A stretch of 64,000 nucleotides of DNA from Coffea arabica (GCF_036785885.1 NC_092312.1:22276001-22340000), one strand, 5' to 3'. Shown: positions 13,323-25,700, numbered from the stretch's first letter. The notes: generated from the sequence alone by a model not told the origin. Numbers and translations are program-made.

Positions 13323-14030
13323 CCTTACCTTTCTGATTGTTCTAAGAATGACTTCAAGAAGGTTTTCACAGAGCAGTAGAAACAAGGAGTTTTAGTACGT
13401 GGAAAAGTATCACCACTTCGGTTAACCATATAAGTAAATTTTTTTTAAAAAAAACTGTACTGTAATTTTTTTGCTTGTCAAAAGTCTTTTCCCAGGACAG
13501 AGAGGAGGTGTTTAAAAGTTCGTACGTTCATTGAAGAAAAACAATTCCGTGGTGGTTAAGCTTAGGCCCGTGTAGGTGGTCTTTTCCCCTCACAACATTA
13601 GTGAAAAAAAAAGAAGGTTCAACCATTAGTATGCTTTCTCATTGTAACAATAAATAAATAAATAAATGTTGTTCCACTCAAAATGCCAGAACATGAAAAA
13701 GTCTTGCAACCAGCCCTCAAAAATTATTATTATTGTTTAAGTGGAAGAGTACAAGCAGAATTTTCCATGATTCAAGTTCAAGCTAATTGAAATTATTGGA
13801 GTATGTACCCAAGAGGGTAAACTAAAGGGCGTGCGTAAAGAATCCGTTGCTCCAAAATTCTCAAGTCCATTCATATCTTTCTTTTTAAAATCAATAATGA
13901 ATCCTTCAAACTAGACACTCTTGAAATCCAAACAAATGTAAACTGGCTAGCTCCACCGTACCATGTACAGTATCTTTCGGGCTAATTAAACTGTGCCCCT
14001 CCTGCACCCCGCCCCCTCCCCCCCCAAAAA

Positions 14031-14033
<3 letters not shown>

Positions 14034-14074
<41 letters not shown>
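14034..14074. repeat. (AT)n microsatellite
   Basis: About 20 AT units. Confidence 0.9.
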
Positions 14075-14077
<3 letters not shown>

Positions 14078-14977
14078 TGTCAGTTGCCAAATCTATTTAA
14101 ACACAACTACACCATTTATTCGACCTTTTAGGAAAAAAATTAATAATTTTGTAAAAAAAAAAAATTTAAGTGACTTAATGCGTTTATCTCAATACTAAAA
14201 GTAATGCTTACTTTGGGTGAAATAACATTAACTTGACAATTTTTTTTAAGTGTGACACTTTTTATAATGTGATTTATACAGGATAAAAACGTGACGGAAA
14301 AATAAAAATGTTGTGAGAAACATGCATAAAGAGTCTCAAAATTTTTTTCCCAACTAATGTAGAATCAGATAAAATATAATACGATTGTGGCATAAAAATA
14401 GCAGTTTGCATCTTTAGACTCGTGAAAATCTTGTGAAAGTTACAAGGCAAATGAAAATTATCAAGGTTAATCCGTTTATAATTTAAAGGAAGGAAGAGAA
14501 GTGATGGGAAATTTTTGTAAAAATTTTGAGGGGTTTTAAATTTGTTTTTTACCCCGCAACACAAATTTTCACCTTTTTGGTATTTCATCATCTTTAAAGG
14601 TTTTAATTTTTTATATCATCTAATTCCATATTTTGCCAATAAGATGCTCCATATTATGACTTAAAGTATATCATGATTATTCTACAACCATTATGTATGA
14701 GCATTAATATCATTTTGTCATAATTTGAAATGAAAAATTGCTCATTAATGTTTGATTGATCAATGAAGAAGGCAAATTATATATAGTTGAAGTTAAGGGA
14801 AAAAAAATGTTATAAGGGTCACCTTCAAGGGGACAAACTTTAATTAACCCATATCTTTCACTTGGGAAATTGTATTCCCGTCAGTGTACGCTAACTTTTC
14901 CTTTTGATTCTCTTTTAGTGGTAGAAAGCAAGTTATCTGTTCCCGAAACCCTACTCCCCTGAGTTAATTGATGGTTC

Positions 14978-15105
14978 GATTTTCAAAATTTCAACTTTTT
15001 GCTTTAGAATTATGTTTATAGTCTCCAGCGAAAATTTTCACTTTGCTTTCGATTTTCAAAATTTTCACTTTTTGCTTTAGAATTATGTTTAGAGTCTCCA
15101 GCGAA
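14978..15105. repeat. Tandem duplication, about 72-bp period
   Basis: The block beginning CGATTTTCAAAATTT at 14978 recurs at 15050. Both copies contain TTTGCTTTAGAATTATGTTTA (split at mismatches) and AGTCTCCAGCGAAAA. The two copies are nearly identical, so the duplication is probably recent. Confidence 0.75.
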
Positions 15106-15786
15106 AAAAAAAAAAAGAAGAAAACAAGTTTATATTTAAACAAAAATTAAAAATCCAAGACATTCATATTCTACATGATGTCGTGGAAAGGCAGGGTTGG
15201 GTTGATTAGCTGGGCCAATACTTTCAAAATCAAATTGGACCGGTCGGTTTGACAGGTGAAGCAACCATTGACTTGGTTTGATTATCTATTAGACTCAAAA
15301 AAATCAATTGAATTGATTAAATTAGATCACACAAATAAATTGAACTTGACAAAATTGATAAAAATAGACTATTGAACTGGTTCCAACTCATTTTGTCCTT
15401 TTTTGAATATATATGCCAATAATATCCAAATTATTTAATATTAAAATAGAAAATAAATTAGTCTTTGACCTGAGATTGAACCGATTCAATTGTGAACCAG
15501 AAACTTTATTTGATTCACTTATGAGTCCTGATTCAGAAACTTTGGTTGGGGCTTGATAGCAACATGCTTGGTACATGATCGGCTACAAAATGACGTCGGT
15601 CCACCCTATTTGGCCCTAAACATATTATTTATGTTCAGAAAATTAATTGCCCCATATTTGGATTTCAAGATAAGATTTGAGATCTCAGCTTTATGCAACA
15701 AATAAAAAGAAAAGGGATTTCAGATCTCAAAAGAAACATTCCTACCAACATTAATACCGTCCAAACAATATTTAATATTATTAGAA

Positions 15787-16971
15787 TTAGGGGGAGTGCC
15801 CGCACAATGCGCGGGTGTTTAGTGCCTGTAGGAAAGGAGATTTTTTTGTTGAACAAATAATGGTACATTGTGAGAATAAATAAAACTTAGTATGAAAAGA
15901 TAAATAATATAATCAATCAATTCACATAGCGTTACAATAAAATTGTGTCAAATTGAAGGTCGTTGATAATGCAGAAAGGCAGAGCAACACAGAAATCTAA
16001 CATTATTCCAGAATCCCCACCGAGAGCTCTTTCTTGTTGTTGCTCCAAACTCATAAGATTATAACCAACCCAAACTAATTGGGGTTAGGCAACGCGAAAA
16101 ATGCTATCTTGCAGCTAGGCAACGCGATAAGAGTCGTTAATTGTAGGTACTAAGAACACATCGACAAAATTAAAGGAGGAACTGAAAAATTTGAGGGGGG
16201 GTGAAATCTAACTTCACGCTGAACCACCAGGAGTAGCTGGGATTGAAGAGCATTCTGAGCTGATTAGTATAAAGCCAGGTAGAATTATCCCAATTCTGGA
16301 ATGCGAACAGGGAGAAACCGATAATCAACCGTTTATGCATTAACATACCAACGGTTCGGCAATTGAATTGGATGTAATTAATGACGAAATAATAGTTAAT
16401 TTCAAAATTGAGTTCGGATGGAAGAGAAAACAATGAGATAAATTGTTGTAGACAAAGACAAAAAGGGAAAACTTAACTCTTGAAACTGAAAGGATATAAA
16501 CTGACCAATGTTTGTGGCTCAAAAATGCAAATTATAAATGATAGATAATTGGGTTCCTACCATTGATAGAGAAATCGTTGGCTCATTTCCTAAATCCGAT
16601 TGTCATTCAAACGTTTTAGACAAAACAACATTTCAAATGGTTATCTGCGGCTGAAAAGAGAAATTATTAGCAGTTAAGGGATATTCCGGTAATTACACCA
16701 ACATACAAGTATATATGGGTTGTAGAAAATGTAAAAAGAGTTGCACACTAATTACACATTCCATTAATACCCAGATGGTTCATCAATGACAATTTTAAAT
16801 GTATTAAAATATGGTCATTTTAGTAAACATACCCAAATACATGCTTCCTTAACTTGTACTTAAAGTTTTTAAACTAATACACAACATTTCACATTCCCAA
16901 AAAGCCTCTATCTATGCGGTTGAAATTCAACCTATTCTTTGATCGAAACTCAATCTTATATAGTATAAGGA
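15787..16971 (-). mobile_element. Non-autonomous Helitron (1185 bp)
   Basis: Read on the minus strand, the element starts with TCCTTATACTATATAAG (from 16971), a typical plant Helitron 5' end. It finishes with a GC-rich hairpin, CCCGCGCATTGTGCGGG, then about ten bases later CTAA at 15790-15787. The base before the TC is A and the base after CTAA is T, as expected for insertion between A and T without target duplication. No Rep/helicase open frame is present, so it must have moved with help from another element. The short minus-strand frames inside (16170-16522) resemble nothing I know. Confidence 0.75.
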
Positions 16972-17477
16972 TTTTAAGGATGGATTTGATAGATTGCCAT
17001 AGGTCTACCCTTCATGCGATCTACGTAGACAGCAAGGAGAAATTTAATATATTAATGTGCTTAGAATCATAAATATGAAAATTCCATCAAATGAAACTAA
17101 AGCTTGCCGATGTGCATGTCTAAGTACTTTATTAACAAATACTTAAGCAGTGCTGATGATGCCTTGATTTAGTGGCCACATTTTTAACTTCAAGATTTGA
17201 AGATTCTGTATTTAAATTCATTCTTCTCCTCTCCACTTATTAAATCTCACCGCTCTTCCACTAAAAAAATTTTTAAAAAAAATATAACAGCAACTCAATC
17301 CACAATAAGATTGGCCATTAATCTAATTTCAAACCATTATGACACAAATTTTGTGACATGTTTTTAGACAACTAGAAGGTAATTCAAATATTGACTTCTA
17401 TGTACGAATATAAAAAGATTTTCTACTATCGTTTTGTGTCCTGTTTTGGGTAATTGAGCTTCTCAATCATGAGTTCC

Positions 17478-17915
17478 ACTCAGTGGCAGAACCAGAAAAA
17501 AATCTTAGTGGGGGGAAAAATAATATTAAAATTTTTTATTTACTTTTTTTCTAGTTTTTTAAGTAAAAAAAAAATTTACCAACAAGTACAAATAATACAT
17601 ATATTCCATGAAAAAACATAAAAAGACAAACTCAAAATTATTAATGTAATAATAATTTTATTTCAAAACCAAACTAAATTATTTACAATTGCTCACGACG
17701 AGTTTTCATATTTTGATAACGGTTTATAACTTTCTCATTTTGAATTTCACGAAGTATATTTTTCTCAATATAAATAACTAAACTAAATTTTGTGACCCAT
17801 TGTTTCACATCTTTTCTAAAAAAAAAACTCTAGGGACACACTTAAAATTATGTCAAAATTGTATAAGTATTATAGGAATTTAAAGGGGCACACCTTCAAT
17901 CTACCCCCGGTTCCA
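17478..17915. mobile_element. Possible hAT-like element remnant
   Basis: The left end CAGTGGCAGAACCAG is inverted and imperfect at the right end (CCCCGGTTCCACTT). CAGTGGC-type ends are common among plant hAT elements. The interior is AT-rich and non-coding. No clean 8-bp target duplication was found. Confidence 0.35.
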
Positions 17916-18987
17916 CTTCACTTGACTTGGGTTCTTTTTCATCAAATGTTTGAATTGCCATTTTTTTCCCTCAAAAAGTTTTTCCCAAAATACACTTTAT
18001 GAACACCAAAATAACGCAATTGATTTTGAGAAAGATAACTTCGGCAGCAAGTAGCCAGGGAATTAGCCGTGGACAGTTGCATCCAAGTCACCGATGATCA
18101 CAAAATGCAGTTGAGGGGGAAAAGTTCTTTTTACTGATCATGTGGGGAGCAATCACCATAAAAAAGTACTTAACGTTGGGAAGACAATGGACAGCAAAGA
18201 ACATGTTCTGCATCCCACCCAGAACCACAGGGAAGATGTAATCTTGCTGCTTTCCCATTTCTTTTTATTTGATGTGACGATTTCCCTATAGGCTTAGCTT
18301 GGATGGCATGCACTTCAAAAGGGTCCCCCCTAGCTTGCTACAGAATATCCCCCAATGCCGGCTGATGTGAGAACGAAACCGGGGAACAAATATTTCTGTA
18401 CAGAATTCTTTTTTGGGAAAAAAAAATTAAGTTCTTCTTTTCTCCAAGAAAAAGGAAATTTGTTTCCATTAAATAAAAAGAGAAACACGAATGCTTCCAT
18501 CATGTTCTTATGAGAATTTACTTTTGTCTCTCCAAAGTTATTATAGAAAAAAAAAAAAAAAAACTTCCCGGTTAATAAAGTATGCATTAATCTTTCTATA
18601 TTCACAGTATGTGTACTTACAACTCTAAATATAGATTATATTACCTTACTTTGACTTTGAATACTAAATTTTATATATGTGACATGCATATAAAAATAAT
18701 TTATCCATTAAATATCGACATCTAAATCACATGCATAGAAAGGAGAAGCATATCCCCGGAACACCAAATGATTAGTGGAGACTTTAATTAATGGAATTTG
18801 AAGTTAATGATAACGCTAAAAAAATTAGTTATGGTACTGAATGAATCATCCCAAGAGGCAAACGGTATAACTGCATGCACCAAGACTATTTAAGCTGTGG
18901 TAAATTGGCTGTTGAGCATGATCTGACAACATACCCCTACTTAAAAAGGTTGAACATTACTTTGACAATTTGTATTTTTTTTAAATC

Positions 18988-19149
18988 AGGAAAAATTCAA
19001 AGCCTTATAAAGAGGAATGCCAGAAGAAAGGATTTAAGAATCAAATCAGCAGAGACTTCACAATTTCAAGAAAGACTCTAAACCTTATAAAGAGGAGGGA
19101 TGAAAAATAAAAAAGATTTAAGAGTCAAATCAGTTGAGACTTCACAATT
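18988..19149. repeat. Tandem duplication, about 80-bp unit
   Basis: Two diverged copies share CCTTATAAAGAGGA, then GATTTAAGARTCAAATCAG, then GAGACTTCACAATT. The copies differ by substitutions and small indels. Confidence 0.7.
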
Positions 19150-19826
19150 ACCTAATGATGAATATATACCAACAAATTAGATTTCGAAGGCATTTGGCTT
19201 TTCACACTTTTTATAGTGGTTTCGCCATTCACCTTCCCATTATGCAATTGTCGACTAATAGGGTGTTGGACCATGCCCTAAGGCCCCAGTTCATCCTACA
19301 TCCATGGAAGAGCTTGTTATTGTGGGTAGAAGTCGAAGTAGTGATCTTTTTGTCAATGTCATGGTACGTCAGTCGACAATCAATCCTGTTCTGTATTTCT
19401 TTTGCGATGCTGGGATGGAATCACCAAATGCACCGCTGGAACTTCCAATAACTATTAAGGGACAAGGATGCGCTTTGCTTTCCGCAAAAAAGGACTAATT
19501 ACAGAGCTGGATTTGACATTTGTGCTAAGATGATATCAGTTCCAGATTTAATGTGCAGCTTACAAATTTGAAAGGCAGAATATTGAAACAAGACGAGAAT
19601 TATTGTAGTGTGCCCTACTCCCTAAAAGTTTAAGGAAAATAGTAACCTCACCTACACCGGAAGTTGTGGACACTTCCTAATCATTGATGTTGTGTTCTAA
19701 AGCAATTATATTATCTATTCAACCTCTTAAATCTATTCTCTTTGATTTATCTCTAAATTTTGGTTAAATCTGCCCTATATCATAGAAATTTATGTATGCG
19801 GTTAAATTGCGAGGCGATAGAAAGTA

Positions 19827-20908
19827 GGGATAATTTCAGAAACCTCTGATTATTTCAAAAAGTTCTTCTCTAATTTAAAAAATTACACTTACCTTCCCTA
19901 TGATTAGCATTTTAGTAACAATATAGACCTAATATGCTAAATTTGTTCTCAAAAATCCTAAAATACCCCTTTGTTACTTAGAATGGGGAAAAACTCACTA
20001 GTAAATTTCTTCCACGTTGCAATTATTGTCAACGACATAATCATCACTTTAACAAATTCAACAAACTACTTTAGTTTAATTCTCATATTCTCACAATTTT
20101 GACAGCCTACTATTGCACCCCAAAGCTTCCCATGCAAATCAACTGTAACAATTAAAGTTTCCATTCAACCTAATCTTTGGGCTCTTTTTTTTTTTTTTTT
20201 TTTTTGCCTAAATTTAGTACTTAAATTGACCAATGTCACTATCCAAACTCAATCTAAATGGTTGCAACCTTGTTGATGCTAAAATATTCTAACCCACCAA
20301 GAATACCAATACGGAGTAATCAAAAGCAATACTAGAGACCACATCCCATGTTTTTTGGCAAATTTGATTGTAGTTTTTATATCTCATAATTCTTTTTTAC
20401 GTAATTGGCATAATAACGTAACCTTCCTCAATCCACATTCCCTTTTAACTATCACTTTTATTTTCTTGTTTGTACTTTTATCACTGCCATCCTTTTCACC
20501 TTCATTTAGTTTGACAACAAATCTAATCTGACAACTTGTCATTTGACAATTTCAATTTAATAATACTTACAAAAAAAAGGAAAACAAATAAAGGGAGAAA
20601 GGATCTATTTTCATAATCATGAGGATCTATTTCTCATAATAATATGGAAAGATAGTGGATTATGACATGTAAGAGGAAGAAGATAGGGGAGAGAATTCGA
20701 GAGAGAATAAGAGTTTATTTTGTATGATAGCCGTTGTTTTAGAATGAAATAATAGTTGTAGTTGTAGGGTTTTTTGTAAAAATTATTTATAAGTGAAGAA
20801 TATTGTAGTCATTTTACTACATGAAGGGAGGTTAGCGTAATTATTCAAATCTGAAGGGTGGTGAGTTAAATTGTCAGAAACCATAGGGGAGGTTTCTGAA
20901 ATTATCCC
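19827..20908. mobile_element. MULE-type element 1 (1082 bp, 9-bp TSD)
   Basis: The left end GGGATAATTTCAGAAACCTC is repeated perfectly inverted at 20889-20908. The element is flanked by the exact 9-bp direct repeat TAGAAAGTA (19818-19826 and 20909-20917). A 9-bp duplication with inverted ends is the hallmark of Mutator-like elements. No transposase frame exists, so the copy is non-autonomous. The interior includes a poly(T) run at about 20187-20204. Confidence 0.8.
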
Positions 20909-20949
20909 TAGAAAGTAACAATAGCTATAAAGCATAACAGTATAGATTT

Positions 20950-22283
20950 GGGGTTAATTGCAGTTTGCACCCCTCAACAATTCGGCTATCAGACTTTGAA
21001 CTTTCAATTTCGACAATCTTTTACCTTCAACTTCTGATTTTTAGGACAATTAACAAATCAAGCTAAACCTAATCAAGAAAAGAACGATTGTACTGGTTTT
21101 GCCTCAATTTCCTATTAAACCTCCAAAATAACCATTTCATTTTCATATTAACAAGGACAAATAAATCTCTACAATTGCCTTCAAATACATAAACAAAAGG
21201 GAAAAAAATGAAACATAACATACATCAAATTTCACCACCATCAATATGGTGAACAACCATCGTAACTTCTTCCCACACCACTATACCCTCTTCACCAATT
21301 TACCGCCACCACCACCTTATCATATCAAACAAATTAATATCAAAAAATATACCAGATAAGAAAAAAAGAGACCTTATTATCGGACCAAACAAATTAATGC
21401 CCAAAAAACTATCAGACAAAAAAAAGATAAAAAATTCTATATCCAAATCTCATCACCATAAATAGCCATACCACCTCTGTAATCTCTCAACTTTAGCACC
21501 ATCAAAGCCTCATAAAACTCATCGGATGAATTAATCACAAAAAATCATCAGACAGAAAAAGAAAATCAATAACAAAATATTCCTTACACAAATCTTGTCA
21601 TAATAGGCAGACCATTACCATAACCTCTTAACCTTTGGAATCCATTAGTATGGCCATCTTTCCCTCCAAAAAAAAAAAGTAAAACCATATTTCTAATTTT
21701 TTTATCAGCACCATTTTTCAATTCCAATCCTTCAACAACATATCTCGATTCTAACCCCTCCACTATCCACTTTTTGCTCCAAAAATTTTAAAAAAAAATT
21801 CACACCATCTTCGCTCTGCTCCTCATCACTAATATGGGAGGCATAAAGCCCTTCCTCGAGATAGGAAGCCGGAAGCGTGAAGAGAGTGGAGGTGGGAGAG
21901 GTGGTAGAGTGTTGCTGCTTCTTCTCTGGGATTTGGGCCAACTGATCAGAGGACAAAAAGTGAGGAGTTAGGTTTCCATTGGTTCGTTTGGATTAGTCAT
22001 TTTTTAAAAAACAAGTTTTTCAAATATAATGTTACAATAGTACACAAATAAAAATAACTCAAAAAAATCTCATTCATGCGATATATCAAATATTTCAAAA
22101 AATATTTATAGTAAAAATTTTTGGAACAAAATATGTTAATGGTCCTTTTAATTGCCAAAGTTTAGTGGATTGTAGTAGATTGCCAAAAATCAAAAGTTGA
22201 AAGTTGTAAACTGCTAAAATTAAAAGTTTAAGATGTAAAGTGCAATTGCTGAACAGTTTAGGGATGCAAACTGCAATTAAATC
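20950..22283. mobile_element. MULE-type element 2 (1334 bp, 9-bp TSD)
   Basis: The ends share TTAATTGCAGTTTGCA followed by YCCCT in inverted orientation (left from 20954; right up to about 22279). The element is bounded by the exact 9-bp repeat TATAGATTT (20941-20949 and 22284-22292). The inverted similarity continues imperfectly inward for several tens of bases. A GTTTGGATTAG MITE-like stretch (about 21985-22125) is nested inside. No transposase is present. A minus-strand open frame (21732-21956) could be captured host sequence. Confidence 0.8.
21732..21956 (-). other. Unrecognised 74-aa ORF inside MULE element 2
   Basis: The frame begins MSSDQLAQIPEKKQQHST and continues through a Ser/Thr-rich part to an acidic SDEEQSEDG segment. 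Its DNA is visibly richer in G+C than the surrounding element. I do not recognise the protein. MULEs often carry fragments of host genes (Pack-MULEs), so it may be such a capture. It may equally be a chance frame. Confidence 0.3.
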
Positions 22284-22376
22284 TATAGATTTGTGTGTCC
22301 ATGTAAAACTTTTGAACCTTAGCGACGGCAGGATGCTACCAATGAAAAAGCAAAATGTAAATAACTTATTAGTGTA

Positions 22377-22727
22377 GATAAGTCCCTTGGGCGCCTTCAA
22401 AAGTTGCCGGCTTTGAAGGTTGTTCGGGGATCTAAGTTTATCTTGCCGAATTCTTGAATTTCTTTAAGAAAATGTCAGAAAAAAAACAACTGCTGGAGGG
22501 GTCATACCGGGGTTGATGGGGGTTAGTTAACTCTTAGTAGAAGCCGCCCTGCTGGGCTTGCTCCTGTGGGAGTTCTTTCCCACATCGGTAATGGGGGGGT
22601 TTGGGAATGGGTAGATAAGTCCCTTGGGCGCCTTCAAAAGTTGCCGGCTTTTGAAGGTTGCTCGGGGATCTAGGTTTATCTTGCCGAATTCTTGAGTTTC
22701 TTCAAGAAAATGTCAGAAAAAAAAAAT
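22377..22727 (+). mobile_element. Dimeric poly(A) retroposon with 11-bp TSD
   Basis: Two copies of an approximately 110-bp unit starting GATAAGTCCCTTGGGCGCC (22377 and 22614) are about 95% alike. Each ends in ATGTCAGAAAA plus a longer A-run. A linker of about 125 bp separates them. The whole block is flanked by the exact 11-bp repeat TTATTAGTGTA (22366-22376 and 22728-22738). A long target duplication with an A-tail points to LINE-assisted reverse transcription of an RNA that spanned two tandem units. The source RNA is unknown to me. Confidence 0.65.
22578..22588 (+). promoter_or_regulatory. USE-like box (snRNA-type promoter element)
   Basis: TCCCACATCGG matches the plant snRNA upstream sequence element (consensus RTCCCACATCG) except for T instead of R at its first position. 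It lies in the linker of the dimeric retroposon, and the TATA-like TAGATAAG starts 23 bp later (22612). That spacing is close to the three-turn arrangement of plant Pol III snRNA promoters. The match to the consensus is strong; promoter function is inferred only. Confidence 0.45.
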
Positions 22728-22738
22728 TTATTAGTGTA

Positions 22739-25700
22739 CCTATCTTAATTACCAGTTTTTATATTCATCCCTAAATCCTTTTTGTTTGGAATATGTAGGG
22801 TATCTCAATGTCTTTTTGCACGAATAATTCGGATATGAGATTTTTTGCCGGGAACAATATCACCATATCAACTTACTTACTCATTCCTGAGGAGAAAGAG
22901 GTGACATTATAATTATGCACATTCTCCTCAAGAAAGACACCCCTACGTCAATTGAGGAGCACCCTAGTTGAAAACGAACGGCCTGCAAGCATCCCCAAGG
23001 ATTGGAATCTTTCCACCTTATGCATTCATAATTTGCATGGATTCCTTTTCCCAATTCGCTGATACAACCTAACCTGGACCTCGGTGGATTTCAACTTTTA
23101 TCCTCTCTTTACGCTTCAGCAGCAAACACACATTTAGGTAGTAGGCTCTTAGAAAGGTAGAACATTATCATCCCGATACGCAAAACATTATCTAAAGCGA
23201 ACCAACCTAGAGAAAAAGCCTATTTTATTTATTAACTAAAACTACCAAACAGTCTCTCTGCAGTCCTTCAAAATTCCATCTGTTTTCGACATCAATTATC
23301 CTTTGCATGCAAGCGTTGCATTGTGGTCATGTCTTTACAAGTGAAGCGGGTTTTAATTTCCATCCCATCCCTAACGTTTCCGTAGCCAAAGAAGCTTATT
23401 AAAAGACGAGGAAATTAATTTCAAACTCAGAAATGAACATCTTCCGCCCATAAACAATCACATTTTCACCTCCTCCCGTTCCCATCCAAGACGCTTGGGT
23501 AACCATGCATAAATGTACAAAGCCCAGAGTTTCCTAAAAGATGATTACTCCTCGTACTGGCCTCCTTCGGCCTCCGTTTCCCCTTTCTTTTGCAGTCTCC
23601 TCGTCCACGTTACACTGATCCAAGAAATTAGGGACCACAAAAGATTTCTACCAATAATGCTCCCACTGCTGCAAGATCTCTGTCGACTTTCATGTCTCCT
23701 CACCACCGATACCATACCCATGAGAAGACGTTCTCATCGCACACGTGCCTTCGTTACGATCCCTGCAACCGAAAGGGGTGCCAGAATTAGTAGCCAAACC
23801 AATAATACTGGTTAAGTACTATTTTCTACGGTAGTTGAATAAACCTGTACTACATGGGATGGCAAAATGATGTTCTAAATTTTCAGGCCGGCCGCGTGAT
23901 ATCCTTTGGAAAATATTGAAATAGAATTTGGCACCAATTTATGATTCATTTACCTCTAATAATAATACACAAGCAACTAGAGAGAGAAAAAAAATAATAT
24001 ACAAGAAAATACATCAAAATCGTATATATAATTTTCAACAAGGCCATTCATTTCTTTTTGATAAAAATCAACATCATGCCCACTGGATACATCAGATCAG
24101 TCCACTCCACAACTAAATTGATTAAACATAGATCGAAATCTCATGTGAGCCCATAATTGGACATCCAAGAGAAAGATGGATGTGACATGCAGCCACAAAT
24201 CGACACTCTTCATATGCTCCGCCTTCCCCCCACAAAAAATTTACCCCGTATAAGTGGTCACTTTTACATCATTGTCTTGTCAAAAAATTAGTAAATTACA
24301 AGAAACAAACAAAGCCAACATCAACATCTTCCTCTTCACCTCAGCACCATGGTATCCGCAGTCATTTTCAACCCCTCCATGATTCCCACATTAGAGGCCA
24401 CCAAGTGAATTAAAAAGGCAGCTTTTTCTTTCATCGCCGTATATTTGTGTTAACCTGCTTCCCAAACATTGACTAGCACTGGTGGGGTGGGGGAAAAAGA
24501 GCTTGTGGTCCATAATCAACCTAAAAGGCCTCCTCGTCAAGCCGAAGGCTGGTGGGCTCCCACCCAAAACTGACCTTGAATTAAAGTTCCGTTTGATGGG
24601 GCGGTGTTTATATATATATATATATATATTAAAAAATAACTGTTTTATGCACTAATAAAATATTTTTAGGATAGTTGATAACTAATTTCTCGTAATTTAA
24701 GAAGTCCGGTATTTGGTAACGTAAAAGCACTCTTGATAAAAATATGTATCAGATATGTTTCTTTGTAAGGCACCGCAATCCAAACAACCTCTGAGTTTTG
24801 TAAAAAACCAATCAAATTTTGTTTTGTTTGTATTATAAACACAATTTTAAACTCTATTTTATCTCATATATATTATATCACAAAAAAATTTTATCAATAT
24901 TATTTCAAATAAATTTATCTTCAAATAATCTCCTATCCAGATGGACCCAGTGATCTAGCTAACAAAGCTGGAAACTGTCCCAAGAAAAAATATAATGTCT
25001 TGCGGTGGAAAAGGTACATGAAGAAGTGACCGCAACTTAATTCAATTGTGTCTTTTTCCCTGTTTGTATCTACTTTGTAACGCACAATTCACCGGCAGTT
25101 GAGATTTGGGCCAGACATTTGCCCGAAAGCTGCATGAAGTGTAGCATCTTTTTAATCAAACGGGCTAACTGGCCTTTTAGAATCTGACGGAGCCCACTTG
25201 ACAGTGGCCACCCCAAGCCTGATGCCGGACGAACTCATTTTACATGAAAATTAATTCCCCGTTTGATTGAACCTACCGAGGAAATCCTGATTTCCACGTA
25301 CGTTATTGAAAATCTTGTCCTAACAGCTAATGCTAAATAGATTATGCAATAGTATATTGTTGTTGGTGCTTCGATCATTTCATTGTTCTTTATAGGAAAC
25401 TATCATCATGATGACAAACTCTAGCCACATGATGTGGAACTCTTCTTTATACGCTTCAATTTCCTTCAAAAATCAGTAATCGGACATGGCTGAAATTTGC
25501 TATCCAATTAGGTCTTTATAGGAAACTACATAAGCTTGTAGTTTGGAATTGCAAGGTAGGATCCCAATTATGACATTATCAACCCTATTTTTCAATTAAA
25601 AACTCGTAAAATAATTTGTTCGTTAAGTTATAACTTGAGATTCTGGATTCAAAACCTCTCACACGTACAAAAAAATTTTTTTTTTATTTTTATTTTTTTG

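Larger units (their letters stand above)
9559..15786. other. Intergenic, AT-rich, no supported gene
   Basis: Long gene-poor stretch with a poly(T) at 10754-10778, a MITE at 11323-11458, an (AAT)n tract at 13290-13320, an (AT)n tract at 14034-14074 and a 72-bp tandem duplication near 15.0 kb, each listed separately. Open frames are short and unlike any family I know. Confidence 0.5.
16972..19826. other. Intergenic with repeats, no supported gene
   Basis: Holds a probable hAT-like remnant (17478-17915) and a tandem duplication (18988-19149). Plus-strand frames at 19134-19498 end at a stop shortly after a KGQGCALLSAKKD-like segment but match no family I know. Confidence 0.45.

Noticed and set aside
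19134-19498. Two overlapping plus-strand frames
   Set aside because: No recognisable domain, no splice partners, and they disagree in frame.
22500-22600. U1 snRNA-like stretch (GGGGTTGATGGG) in the retroposon linker
   Set aside because: The 5' splice-site-pairing end and later stem-loops of U1 are not present. The match is a dozen bases.
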